DNA of 64,000 nt from the NCBI GenBank assembly GCA_025677825.1, contig JAIXMO010000017.1, forward strand, positions 434,001 through 498,000. The letters are read 5' to 3'. The translations under genes and the position numbers were made by a program. Below the pieces are notes generated by a model, which worked only from the letters and a program-made list of their open reading frames with translations, was not told the DNA's origin and made no database searches. The stretch comes from Helicostylum pulchrum. Lineage: Eukaryota; Mucoromycota; Mucoromycetes; Mucorales; Mucoraceae. Below, one piece after another: positions 36,606 through 47,241 of this stretch; the first letter of the stretch is position 1; the number at the start of each line of letters is the position of its first letter.

Positions 36606-37584
36606 ATGACGTTACTATCAGTACAGAGTATATTGCAACTAGGAAACACTTTTAGTAATGAGGTTTGCAACCTGTATACAGAAGAGCCTTCACCAACGCC
36701 ATTACCACCTCATCGTCGACCTCATCCTGACGACGAAGGTTGTAAACTATTAGATTCATTCGCAATCCTTGTTCAGTTAACACTTGCCTCTACCGCACTT
36801 TTAACTTTATTCTATAAACGGTCCAGAGAAAGACCTCAAAGACCAGTGATAGTTTGGTAAGAAAAAAAAAAAGAGTTTCATTTTTTCTTTCCCTTATTCG
36901 TTTCAAATGTTGAATATAAAAATCTTAGGGCGTTAGATGTTGGCAAACAATTTACAGGTGCTGGTATCATTCACTTTTTAAATTTATTTATAAGTTATCT
37001 TGTGGGTAGACCGCGTAATGGTGGACCCCGAACAAACTTATGTGTTTGGTATTTTTTAAATGTTGCAGTAGACACAACAGTTGGTGTTGCTATTCTTTAT
37101 ATGTGGCTTCGCGTAATCGAATTTATATTGGGAAAGTTCCATGTGAAGCAAATCAAGACGGGACAATACGGTTCACCACCTTTAAAATATATGCTGCTTC
37201 CTTGGCTTAAACAAACCATTATCTTTGTTTTAGCCGAATCATTGATGAAACTTTGTGTATTTGGCATGTTTCGACACATGCCATTTTTGTTCGCTTGGGG
37301 TGAATGGGTCTTGAGATGGACAAAAGGGAATTATAGATATCAAGTTATATTTGTCATGCTGATGTAAATTTGTTCTTTTATTTATCATAATTGATTTTTT
37401 AACTCGTTTATTTAGATTCCCTCTTGTAATGAATATCATACAATTTTGGATTGTTGATACTATTGTAAAAGTAACACCAACTAATCTCGCTACGCAACAA
37501 AACGGTACAGAAACCAATCAGCGTCAAGTGACCTCGGACCAAGATCAAGACACCGATGAGCAATCCCCATTGTTACCAAAATAG
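36606..37584 (+). CDS. STIMATE/TMEM110-like multi-pass membrane protein
   Basis: Three exons, 36606-36856, 36929-37363 and 37416-37584, give 284 aa. The family (PF12400-type, 'vacuolar membrane protein' in fungi, STIMATE in animals) comprises ER or vacuole membrane proteins; STIMATE tunes STIM1/ER-plasma-membrane calcium signalling in animals. Recognisable are CKLLDSFAILVQLTLA (TM1), GKQFTGAGIIHFLNLFISYL, the CVWYFLNVAVDTTVGVAILY core, LKQTIIFVLAESLMKLCVF, and a cytoplasmic tail ending in the acidic-dileucine-like DEQSPLLPK. That tail is consistent with vacuolar sorting (inference). About five hydrophobic segments are seen. The function in fungi is not established. Confidence 0.85.
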
Positions 37585-38566
37585 ATGTTTATTATTGTTA
37601 TCAATAAAGTATACTTTGTGTGCAGTACAAAGGAGAAGTTTTTTTTTAAAAAAAAAAAAAAATACATCAAACTATAGTTATCAATATAAATCCTTAATCT
37701 ACAAATTGGGAGTCTATTAAGAAATACGCGTAAAAATCACTATATTCGAAAACGTGTAAAAAACAAATGTTTTATAAGGATAACAATGATTAATGACGGA
37801 TTCTTATTCTTATACTTTAACATATCCTTGTTAGATACGTTGTTGGACGTAACTCTTCTAAAATTCCCTGTGGATTTACTAGTTAATAAATAAAAAGTAG
37901 TACACATCACATAATTCAGAAGATATGCAGCTACTCAATTTATTCATGTACAGTTTCCTGGAAATGAAACGCGTTATCTATCTAAAAAAGAAGTGAAGAT
38001 ATATTTTCGAGGATTGTCTCTCTGTATAGAAATAGTTGATCTACTTATATGCATTAGAACATCTAAAAAAAATTAAAAACTATAAGCGATAAAAAAAAAC
38101 ACAATGTATAGAACGATGATCTCTTTTATTGTTATTAACTAAATACATATATACATATATATATATATAGCTCATCCTACTGTAGAAAATGCTTTATTAG
38201 CGAAGAAGAGAGCATCGAGAATTTTGGAAGATTTTAGTCTAAAATAAAAACGGTTGATCATCAAAAAGAGTTAGTCTGTCGGATTCTCTTATTTTTTTAC
38301 TGCTTCAACTGTTTCGCTTCAATCCTTGTATATGTATGCGCTTTTTTAAAGTCTTGTTACATGATGTATTTAAAGGTAAAATAAGGAAATATTAATATAC
38401 GTGCAGTGCCATTCACGCATTAATATAGTTTCTTTAAAATTTACTATCATGAGAGAGAAAATATATAATAATTATTACAAAATAAAAACACAGGATATAG
38501 AATGACGATAGTTTTATTTTTATTATTAGTAAATTAAAAACAGACCGTATAGTTAAATATACATAT
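37585..38566. other. Intergenic region
   Basis: About 1 kb of AT-rich DNA between the STIMATE-like gene and the CBM14 cluster. It includes a TA/CATATA dinucleotide stretch at 38144-38168 and a T-run/A-run junction at 37638-37662. No gene was recognised. Confidence 0.6.
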
Positions 38567-38846
38567 TTATGAAGGTCCTACTGCCCTAGCATATGCTTTA
38601 GCAAAGCATTCAGCATCTTGAGGGTATTTGCAAGCACTTGATACATGATCAAATGTTTTTCCTTTTGGACATTTCGTTAAATCTCCTGAACCATTGACAC
38701 AGTTAATGTACGAATCACCGCCTTTTTTATCGGGCAAAAGCAGAGGGCTCCCAAAACCTCTACAATCTTCTGGAGCTACAAAAACTGAACTAGTACCTGC
38801 GAGACAGAGAGCAGAGATGAGAATGAGGATAATTGATTTTTTGCAT
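38567..38846 (-). pseudogene. CBM14 (peritrophin-A) small secreted protein, damaged copy 1
   Basis: Minus-strand paralogue of the intact gene at 39694. The homologous start ATG is at 38846, but the codons that follow contain six A instead of five, which throws the signal peptide out of frame. The downstream frame then reads SIILILISALCLAGTSSVF and a chitin-binding-like domain to a stop at 38567. The second domain cysteine is replaced (LPDKKGGDSY instead of LPDEKDCNSY), so one disulfide would be lost. A frame without ATG extends upstream (LAHFRNSYQK). The frameshift could be a sequencing slip in a homopolymer, but the missing cysteine argues for decay. Confidence 0.75.
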
Positions 38847-39054
38847 TTTTGATATGAATTTCTAAAGTGTGCCAAACAGATTTAATTAGTTATATTTATA
38901 TTTTTTTTTAAAAAAAAAAAAAAAATTAAGAAAAAGTGAGGATACGTTTTCAAAGATTTTCACTTTGCATAGAAACGGTTGGTCATCAAGGGAATTTAAA
39001 AATTATAAGCGATAAAAACACACAATGCGTAGAATGATAATATATTTTTATTAC

Positions 39055-39262
39055 CCAGTGAAGCAGACAGCATTTTGAGAATATTTGCAAGTATTGGTAC
39101 AAAAATCAAATGTTTATCATCCTTGCAAATATTTACTTGTGTCTCCTGAGCCATTGAGATAATCAACGTACTAATCACAGTTATTTTTATCAGGTAAGTA
39201 GAAGAATACTAGCGCGACAGAACCCTTACAATCATCTGGGTACTAAGCAAACTTAACTACTC
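39055..39262 (-). pseudogene. CBM14 small secreted protein, decayed copy 2
   Basis: On the minus strand the sequence reads VVKFA, stop, YPDDCKG, then LPDKNNCD, stop, YVDYLNGSGDTSKYLQG, two stops, and TFDFCTNTCKYSQNAVCF. This follows the intact paralogue block by block, including DCKG and LPD--NCDSYVDC-NGSG, but has several in-frame stops and has lost cysteines. The signal peptide region is not clear. Clearly a dead paralogue. Confidence 0.8.
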
Positions 39263-39693
39263 GTACTTGTACTTTTTAAATAAATAAAGTGTATCAGTTT
39301 CAGAATTTTCTCGTTGTATAAGAAACAGTTGCTAGCATAAAAAGACCCCATATACAGAAAATTTGTAAAACATACGGTGTTGAAAATAGTACCTGTGATG
39401 CCCCTGGTGGCGGCGAAGCCTAGATAACTTGATTTACTTTTTACATGAGTAAAACTACTTTATTTTTTATACCCCTCCCCCTTATTATATATTTTGTGGT
39501 AATCTCGAAGAACCTAACGTTTATTTTTGCGTTTGTTCTAGGAGACTAAAGGCGGCATTGGCGCTGATCTTTTTTTTTTTTTTTTTTTTTTTTTGCCCAA
39601 CGCGAAACTTTATTGGTTAGTCAATTCCCCTTCTTTTTTTAAAAAAATAATATAAATACAGCCATTTGAAATGTTTGAATTACCTTATTAAAA

Positions 39694-39972
39694 ATGCAAA
39701 AATCAAGTATCCTCATTCTCATCTCTGCTCTCTGTCTCGCTGGTGCTGGTTCAGTATTTGCAGTTCCAGAAGATTGTAAAGGTCTCGGTCGCCCTCAGCT
39801 TTTGCCTGACGAAAAAGACTGTAATTCGTATGTTGACTGTCTCGATGGTTCAGGAGTTACAAAAAGATGTCCTCAAGGACAGAAATTTGATTTTCGATCA
39901 AGTACTTGCAAAAATACTCGAGATGCCGGCTGCTTCGCTGAAGCACTTGCTATGGCAGGAGGAACTTATTAA
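39694..39972 (+). CDS. Small secreted chitin-binding (CBM14/peritrophin-A type) protein, intact copy
   Basis: 92 aa, single exon. A signal peptide (MQKSSILILISALCLAGAGS) is followed by one six-cysteine domain with Cys at 28, 43, 49, 59, 72 and 80. The spacing C-x14-C-x5-C-x9-C-x12-C-x7-C fits the ChtBD2/CBM14 pattern. Such domains bind chitin; in fungi they occur in secreted wall proteins and in effectors that shield hyphae from chitinases. Which applies here is unknown. It is the only undamaged member of a four-gene cluster and is divergently oriented from copies 1 and 2. A T run (about 39570-39594) lies upstream. Confidence 0.85.
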   Translation: MQKSSILILISALCLAGAGSVFAVPEDCKGLGRPQLLPDEKDCNSYVDCLDGSGVTKRCPQGQKFDFRSSTCKNTRDAGCFAEALAMAGGTY

Positions 39973-40219
39973 ATATGTATTTAGCTAAATGGTGTCATAT
40001 CATTTTATTGATTAACTTAATAATAATAAAAGATATTATCATTCTATCCAAATACACATTACTTTTTTTTATCGCTTGTAATTTTTAAAATTTTCTGGAG
40101 ATCTTCAAATGCGTAAATAGATCAGCCGTTTCTATGAAAAGAAAAAATCTTTGAACATATATCGTTACTTTTTCCTTTTTTAAAAAAAGTTCAGCGCTCT
40201 TTAAAAATTCATATCAAAA

Positions 40220-40455
40220 ATGCAAAAAGCAAGTATTATTCTTTTCGTCTATTCTCTCTTTCTCGCTGGCGTTGGTTCGGTCTCTGCAATTGCAGATTTC
40301 TGTCAAGGTTTAAATAAACCTACGCTTTTGGCCTATAGAGAAGACTGTGATTCGTAATTTGAACGTATCGATAGTTCAGGAGACGTAAAGAAATGCCCCC
40401 TAGAAAAAAGTCTCCTCCCCAATCGAAAGTCTGCCAATTTCAAATTTTTTTCTGG
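40220..40455 (+). pseudogene. CBM14 small secreted protein, decayed copy 4
   Basis: A tandem plus-strand copy starting MQKASIILFVYSLFLAGVGS at 40220. The domain starts well (DFCQGLNKPTLLAYREDCDS) but hits an in-frame TAA at 40355-40357, where the paralogue has Tyr. The frame then continues with weaker similarity (SSGDVKKCP) and loses the last cysteines. The upstream block TTCATATCAAAAATGCAAAAA is shared with copy 1, showing common ancestry including the 5' leader. Confidence 0.85.
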
Positions 40456-40499
40456 AATTATGAGAACTCTAAAGTGGGATTTTGGGTAGGATATTATTA

Positions 40500-41355
40500 T
40501 GAAATACAAAGGCAAATAATAACGAAAGATAAATCAAAGTGATAGCCAGACTATACAACTGTCAAATAGTTATCACAGTTACTTCTTTAGTTTATATAAA
40601 ATAGCCCAAACTATACAAGATTTGCTAGCAAGACTTTCTTGCAAATGGCGTATTCTTCGTATCATTTATACAATAAATTCTCGTACATGAAAAAATGTTT
40701 AGCCGAGAAGATGGCCTTTCGAATCTTTTTTACCAGAGAAAAAAGGTTCGAGTCTATTTAATCACAATATACTTTCTTTTTTTTTTTTTTTTGAATTCAA
40801 TCGTGATTTTAAGTTTAATATAATAATTCTTATTAGATATATAAAAAGGATTTTTTTTTTCAGAGTGTATAAAAATGATTAAGTAATCCAACCTAGTGGT
40901 AAAAAGAGAAGAGTTTATTACATAAGTCTTGTTACTTCTAAACACGCGAGTGACGATATTAAGTGTGCATGAATAAAGTGCGGAAGTGAATAAGAAGTAA
41001 AAAAAAAAAAAGAAACCATAAAATTCACACACCAAAACTGAGTGGACAATGCATTTTTTTTTTTACAAATAAGAAAAGGGCGAGAGAGAGAGGGTTTAAA
41101 GGGTTTTGATACACGAGATCTCATTACCTAATTTCACAACTAATTTCCTTAATCAACTTGATCTGGCGCATTAATACAAAAATCGCCAAGTAAAAAAAAA
41201 AAAAATATTTAAACTCACGTGAGTGTGCTTGCCCTCCCCCACACCCCATAACAAACTTTAAGAAAAAAAAACATTTTTTTTTCTTTTTTCTTTTTCCTTT
41301 TATATACTTATACACACGCACTAAGACAAACACACGCGCACTTATATATATATAT

Positions 41356-41416
<61 letters not shown>

Positions 41417-41480
41417 TCATACTTTTTACACTCTCACACAAAGATATATATATATACATATATACTATTAAATTAATACA
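40500..41480. other. Intergenic region with promoter-like 3' part
   Basis: About 1 kb without a gene. A GGTTCGAGTC block at 40746-40755 resembles a tRNA B box, but no tRNA fold was found around it. The right third contains homopolymers and the (CA)n array that immediately precedes the hexokinase-like gene. Confidence 0.55.
41346..41420. repeat. (TA)n/(CA)n microsatellite
   Basis: A TATATA stretch (41345-41357) is followed by about 70 bp of CA repeats interrupted by CATACA units, ending near 41417. It lies roughly 60-135 bp upstream of the hexokinase-like start codon, so length changes could affect its promoter or 5' leader. Confidence 0.95.
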
Positions 41481-43113
41481 ATGAATACAAAACAACAAAT
41501 ACTGGCTCGAGTAGAAAGTGTCTTTCAAGTTACTGATCAACAACTAGATAGACTCGTCTTGGGTTTTAACGAGGAAATGAAGACGGGTTTAAATAACACT
41601 AATCGTGCAACAAAAGGGAGTGAATTAAAGATGATCCCATCCTATGTTACTGGTAGTACACCTCTTTTATTTATATAAACCTTATATATTAACTAACTAC
41701 TATTAAAAAAAAAAAAAAAAAAAAGGTTATCCTACTGGTAACGAAAAGGGTACTTATTTGGCTCTTGAAATTAGTGGTGTCGATATTTACGTTTGTCAAG
41801 TAAAGCTTAAAGGAGAAGGAGGAAAATTAGCTATCAACCAATACCAGTACAAAATACCCGATAACCTAACAGCTGGTCATGATATCGAAGTATTAATCGA
41901 TTATGTAGCAGATTGTGTTGCTGATTTTCAACAAAGAGTGGGAACACATAAGCAAATTATTTATTCGATGGCTATTAGTATTGGTTTTGCTGTTTTACAG
42001 ACAAGTTTAAATCGTGGTATCATTATAGCTCTTGAACATGGTTTTGAATTTCCTAATGTTATTGGATGTGATGCTGTCGATTTATTTGATAAAAGATTCA
42101 GAGCAAAAGGTTTAGCTGTCAAAATTGTCGCCATTGCAAATGGTACGTTATATTTTTATTTTTTTTATATATTCTTTTTTATATTACTAATGTATATACG
42201 AATATATAGATGGTGTTTGTACTTTATTAGCGCATGCTTATCAACATCCTTCTACTCGTATCGGGGTTATTCACAGCGCTGGTACAAACTGTGCTTACTA
42301 TGATAAGATGTCAAATATTGGACAATTTAAAAACGAGGAACAACAAGGACACGATATGATTATTAACACTGAATGGTGTAATTTTGGATCGAAACATTTA
42401 CCAAGGACCGAATTTGATGATAATCTGGATTTACAATCGAATAATCCGGGTATTCATCACTTTGAAAAGATGACGACTGGTATGTATTTAGGAGAAATTG
42501 CACGACAAGTACTTGTATACTTGATGGATCAAAAAGTATTATCATTTGAAGTGGACCAAGAAGAAGAAGAAGAATGTTTATTGTTAATGCCATATCAATT
42601 TGATACCAGTTATATGTATGTTTGTGAAGCTGATAAAGATGACTTGGAAGATACTAGACTTGTATTAGAAGATATGTGTCGAGTAACTGAGACAACGCTA
42701 GAAGATAGAAAGATAGTAAAAAAAGTATGTGAATTGGTTGGTCATCGTGCTGCATTATTACTTGGTGCTAGTATTGCTAGTGTTGTAAAATATATGGTAA
42801 AATATGGTATTGGGTTAGATGAAAACCAAGGTTTTGCTATAGGTACGAGAAATAATTATAATGTATTACTGACTATTTGTAAACTAACATGTCGTGAGTG
42901 ATTTTATATACATATATAGCTATAAGTGGTGATGTTTATAAAGATTATCCTTCATTTCATCCTCGTGTATGTGAAGCTATTAAGGGTTTAATTCCCGAAG
43001 AAGTTGCTTCTAAATTATCGGTTGGTATTGTGCAACATTCACGTATTGTAGGTGCCGCCATTGTTGCAATGATGGCTGAAAAAATGGATCAACAAGACAC
43101 GATAATGTCTTAG
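41481..43113 (+). CDS. Hexokinase-family protein with altered active-site loops (probable pseudoenzyme)
   Basis: Four exons, 41481-41652, 41726-42142, 42210-42842 and 42920-43113, give 471 aa, the normal length for a fungal hexokinase. Family landmarks are clear: IPSYVTGYPTGNEKGTYLAL, NTEWCNFGSKHLPRTEFDD, NPGIHHFEKMTTGMYLGEI, GHRAALLLGASIASV and SGDVYKDYPSFHPRV. However, phosphate loop 1 (normally LDLGGTNLRV) reads LEISGVDIYV. The sugar-binding SFPxxQ segment reads SIGFAVLQ. NDTVGTL reads NDGVCTL, keeping the Asp, and the second phosphate loop reads HSAGTNCAYY. Sugar phosphorylation is therefore doubtful; a regulatory role as in other non-catalytic fungal hexokinases is the likeliest inference. 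A possible extended third exon would need a 23-nt intron and is rejected. Confidence 0.9.
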
Positions 43114-43257
43114 AAAAATAATAATAATAACAGTAACAACCACAATACTAATAATAACCACTATTCATAATAAATAACTTGTATCATATCCGATTAAAGA
43201 CGTCGTTGCTTACTTGATCTTTTTTTTTTTTTTCTATTTTACATAATCATCTTGTAG

Positions 43258-43440
43258 GAAATTGTAACATTAGATGATCTAGTCACAAGGAAACTGAATT
43301 TCGGGACAAAAGGAGATGTGATTAGATTACAAAGATTTACTCACAACTTTGCCCATGCCATGGAAAGCCCATACATACAAGAAAAGAAAAAAAGACCTTT
43401 TGACACTTTTTTTGTCATTGATGATAAAATAACAATTTAA
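43258..43440 (+). other. Open 60-codon stretch after a splice-acceptor-like site
   Basis: After CTTGTAG, a plus-strand frame reads EIVTLDDLVTRKLNF ... VIDDKITI and stops at 43438-43440. Its amino-acid composition is protein-like, unlike the poly-F/K frames elsewhere. No start codon or partner exon was found, and the hexokinase-like gene ends 145 bp upstream. It could be an orphan exon, a gene fragment, or chance. Confidence 0.2.
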
Positions 43441-44032
43441 TAAAGTTATTTAATTTACTCTGGATCTTAATTTATGTAACCGAGACTTCCCCACACTCTT
43501 TCTTTTATAGAGATCCACCGGTTACGCCTGTACTTTTATCTGATTAAGTAAAAAAAAAAAGAGAACTTTAGGGCAGCCCTTAACTATACTTTATTAACTG
43601 ATATTTTATAAAATATATCGCGCCTCTTTTTTTTTTTTTTTGATACTTAAGGTAAATATCAAGTTTTAGTTTGTAATGTGTTTACTTGTTCTTGTACGCT
43701 CTGAATCTCTGTTGAGGGCTGGCCAATATACATTTAAAAAAGAACGTCTATTGTACGACTTTAACAAGTTCTTTTTAAATAAATAGCCATTAACGGCATA
43801 AAAGAAGCTCAGCTTTTACACGGTTGTAAAAAAAAAAAACCGCTCGGTAACACTACACGAGGTACTAATGTAAAAAAAAAAAGGTTCTTTTTTGTTTTGG
43901 AATATGACAAGAGTTTATTTTATGTTTTTTTTTGCATATAATATTTAATTTTGCCCGAAAATCAAGTGTGATTGTAAAAAGTAATTTTTTTTAATATCTA
44001 AATAAGCCATTTTTGTGTGTGTGTGTGTGTGT
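43441..44032. other. Intergenic region
   Basis: AT-rich 3' region of the G3BP-like gene, with a (GT)n stretch at 44014-44032 directly at its stop. No gene was seen. Confidence 0.6.
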
Positions 44033-44591
44033 TTATTTGGTATTGTTGCTGGGTACACCTCTACCTTTACCGCCTTGATTCATACGTGTTTGACCTGGAC
44101 CTCCACCAGTTGCACCTCCACCGCGACGATTGTTATTATTATTATTGGTATTATTGGTTCTACGGTCGTAAGGTTGTTGTTGATTATTTTGTGTACGTCC
44201 TTGGTTGTTGAATCTGTTATTATTTTGGTTGAAACGGCGCTCTTCAGCATGTACTGTATGATTACCAACCAATACTTTATGTTGAGCCAAGGCCTTTTGG
44301 CATGATTCAGGTGAGAGGAATTCAATAAATGCACAACCTTTTCCACGTGAAATACTACATGTTTTAACAGCTCCAATCTTATTAAATGCTTCTTGGAGTT
44401 GTTCTTCTGAAATAGTTTCTACTACTGATTTAACAAAAATGTTTGTTGCCTCTATCATCAATGAAAAAAAAAAAAAAAGATTAGTTAGAAAAAGAAAAAG
44501 AAGAAAAAAATGGGCTTTATCTGTTTACCTCTACGAGGTTGGTTCTTATTTTGTTGTTGTTGGTTTTGTTGTTGGTTTTGTTGATGTTGCT

Positions 44592-44631
<40 letters not shown>

Positions 44632-45707
44632 CTGAGGTTGGGATTGTTGTTGGGATTGTTGTTGTTGAAGTTGTTGTTGAAGCTGAGGTTGGGGTGGTGG
44701 GGTGGATGCAATAGTACTGTTATTATTGTTGTTGTTAACAGGAGCAGGCTTTTCATTACTGACAACGGGAGAAGAAGGAGTAGTAGTCTTTTCGGTAGGT
44801 GTAACAGTTCCATTAACTGCAGTAGAAGAAGTAGCAGCTAAATTAGCCCAAGTCTTTTGTGCAGAAGGCTTATTCTCCTTCTTTTGTTGTTCTTTCTTTT
44901 GTTGAATTTTAGGTTCGGCCTTCTTTTTCTTTTCCTCGACCACTTCCTCCTTTACAGGTTCAACCTTTTTAACCTCGGGTTCCTTTTTAGCCTCGGGTTC
45001 CTTTTTTACCTCTGGTTTCTTTACTTCCTTTTTTACTACCTCGACAGGTTCTGCAACAGCAGGTGCAGCAACAGGGGCAGGAGTAGGCTCAGCTACAGGT
45101 GAAGAAGGTACAACAGGAGAAGGTGCAATATCAATAACAACAGTCTCGGGTTGTTTGACCTCTTGTTGTTTAGGCTCTGGTTGCTTAGGAGCAGGTGTCT
45201 CTTCTTGCTCACATGTATAATAATCAATCTCGACTTCGTCCTTTAAGAAACGGAAAATATCGTTTAAAACAAAGTAACCATTAGGTTGAGTAGCCAAAAA
45301 AAATGTTTGACTGAATTTTTGCGAAGGTCCATTTTGATTACACATTTCTCCCAAAACCTGAATAAGAATACCATTGTTGGCAGATACTTGACTATCCACT
45401 TGTGTTACTAAAACTTTGCAATCTTCAAAATGACATTCTTCAATCTTTTTACGAATTTCCTATTTTATTTATATATGTGAGATGATGCTTAAAAAAGGAA
45501 TTCTTTTTTTCTTCTTTTTCTTCTTCTTACCTCTTGCCCTTGAACTGTTGTTGTAACAGTACCTTCATCACCTCTAACAAAGAGTGAATCTTTGTTATAA
45601 AAAGCATGGAGTCTGTGAGGTTTTTTATTCAAGAACGTATAGTATTCACGAACAAAGATGAGTCCCACATCTTGTGACTCAAGTGCAGCAGAAGGATTAA
45701 CAGCCAT
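44033..45707 (-). CDS. G3BP-like protein: NTF2-like domain plus RRM
   Basis: RNA-binding stress-granule type protein; fungal relatives (Bre5, Nxt3) also act as cofactors of the Ubp3 deubiquitinase. Three exons, 45707-45531, 45459-44529 and 44451-44033, give 508 aa. An N-terminal NTF2-like domain (about 1-130: VGLIFVREYYTFLNKKPHRL, GYFVLNDIFRFL) precedes a long Pro/Glu/Lys-rich linker with repeated KKEPE units. A Gln-rich tract (about residues 330-365) comes next, then an RRM starting EATNIFVKSV with the RNP1-like KGCAFIEFLS. The tail is Arg/Gly/Asn-rich (RRGGGATGGGPG). The order NTF2, acidic/Pro linker, RRM, RGG is that of G3BP. Confidence 0.94.
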
Positions 45708-45889
45708 AATTTTTTATTTTACTTTTGATAATGTAATAACAAGAAAAAGAAAAATAAACGGTACACGCGTTTTTTCTGATACAATCTGAACCTTGAGGCA
45801 AAAAAGGTTTAGGACTTTTTGCGTTTTTAGTTGTCCGGACCACCGGAAGATCGTGTGTTGAAAATGATTAGACAAGTCTATTTTTATTT

Positions 45890-47241
45890 TTTTGAGTTTT
45901 CATACCTGTTTGAATTATGGTATCCTTTTCGGAAAGGCGGTAGAGTGTGACCATCGTCTAAGATAAGGCAGCTGAAGCCTATTAACGTGATGTTCATAGC
46001 ACCATTCTGATATCTATTTACCGTACAAGAAGAACTAGAGTCTTTTTCCGTTTTCACCAACTCGTACTATTTGTTTATTGTAACTTCAAAACAAGAACTG
46101 CAGGTAACAGTAGATCTAAATTCATCTACAGTGAAGATTTTATCACTTTCAACACCAGAGAACCTTTGCAGAATAGAGTTTAAGCTTATTTGGGTATGTC
46201 CTCGAATATATGGCCAATTCCCGAATAAAATTTATCACAGATCCTTGTTTCCTATTTAGCTTAAAATGATCAAACATGTCGTTTCTTTTTTTTAGAGCAA
46301 ATACGTTTGTAATATCTGCCTTTTCTAATAGCTATAGTAACTATCTTATTCTGTAAATCATTTTTCTTTCGTGCCTTCATGTCCCTTTAGCTTTCTCCCT
46401 TTTGAATCTGCGGCTTGTAGATAATACAACGTCATTAACTTTTGCAGCAGTGAAATCGTAGACATAAGTTTTGTCGGGTTTATGCTCTTCTATACTGAGC
46501 AATTCAAATCTATTTACTGACTCGAATAAAATACTTGGCTTTGTACAATATAAAGAAGCGGTCGTTACAACACCAGGATTTAGTCCTCGTACGAGGGCTT
46601 TGTTGTGTTTGAGCTTTTGAAGAGTGTCGTTCGAGAGAGAGAATTTTGGCGGCAGCGTGGAGGGGACAGACTGATTATGTAATCTCGTGTTTATAAAATA
46701 CATTTCCCGAGTATTGGTTTTTATCGAAGAATTTAACTTTCTCAGATGCTCATACAAAGAGTTGCATACTGTTCTTTGGGTCTTCAGCCGATTATACAGA
46801 TCCTTATTCCAGTCTTTTTCAGCTCGAAACTCTCTTCCTAAATCCATTCTTGTAGACTCTTCATATCGTAACTGTTTACATAAAGCTGCGTATTCTTTTT
46901 TTTTTAGTCTTGATTTGTTTATTAACTTGTGCTACTTTAGATCGCATGTATTTTTTTTCAACCAAAGATAACAGGCCGTGTCTGCTCTCTTCCTTTTTGC
47001 CTTCTAATACTTTAACTTGTGTAGCCGTAGTATCAACTTTTTCTCCAAGAAAATGAAGACTGAATTGATTAGAGTACTTGAACGAGTATTTTGACTTCAT
47101 ATTATGCTCCCGAAGTGCACGGTTTATAGCATCGTAATTAAAAAAGTTTTCATACAGAGACTGTTTAGCTTGATTGCTATTAAAATACAGCCAGATAAAA
47201 TTTCTTGGTGGATTAAAAAAATGATCGAGCAGTAAGTACAA
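45890..47241 (-). pseudogene. Fanzor/TnpB-type nuclease relic 1
   Basis: Decayed protein of the eukaryotic TnpB (Fanzor) family, RNA-guided nucleases carried by transposable elements. Reading the minus strand, a helical Lys-rich region (EGKKEESRHGLLSLVEKKYM) is followed by a frameshift in the 10-base homopolymer at 46896-46905. A second open part (MDLGREFRAEKDW) then reaches RGLNPGVVTTASLYC, the RuvC-I 'DPG' motif with Asp changed to Asn (codon 46578-46580). It breaks at a stop near 46377. Downstream fragments in shifted frames restore VDEFRSTVTCSSCFE (46090-46130), the TnpB zinc-finger entry. NRYQNGAMNITLIGFS follows, where the RuvC-III Asp of NRD is Tyr (46010-46012). Both catalytic Asp are lost, so the nuclease is dead. 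Its 3' end abuts the G3BP-like promoter. Confidence 0.8.

Noticed and set aside
40680..40760. tRNA gene suggested by a B-box-like GGTTCGAGTC
   Set aside because: No acceptor, D or anticodon arms could be paired around it.
42843..42918. Extended third exon of the hexokinase-like gene using the GTGAGT at 42896
   Set aside because: It would leave an intron of only 23 nt; the GTACGA donor at 42843 gives a normal 76-nt intron and better family alignment.
44439..45102. Plus-strand open frames full of Leu/Val opposite the G3BP-like gene
   Set aside because: They are the antisense of the Gln-rich and Lys/Glu-rich coding repeats of the minus-strand gene and have no features of their own.
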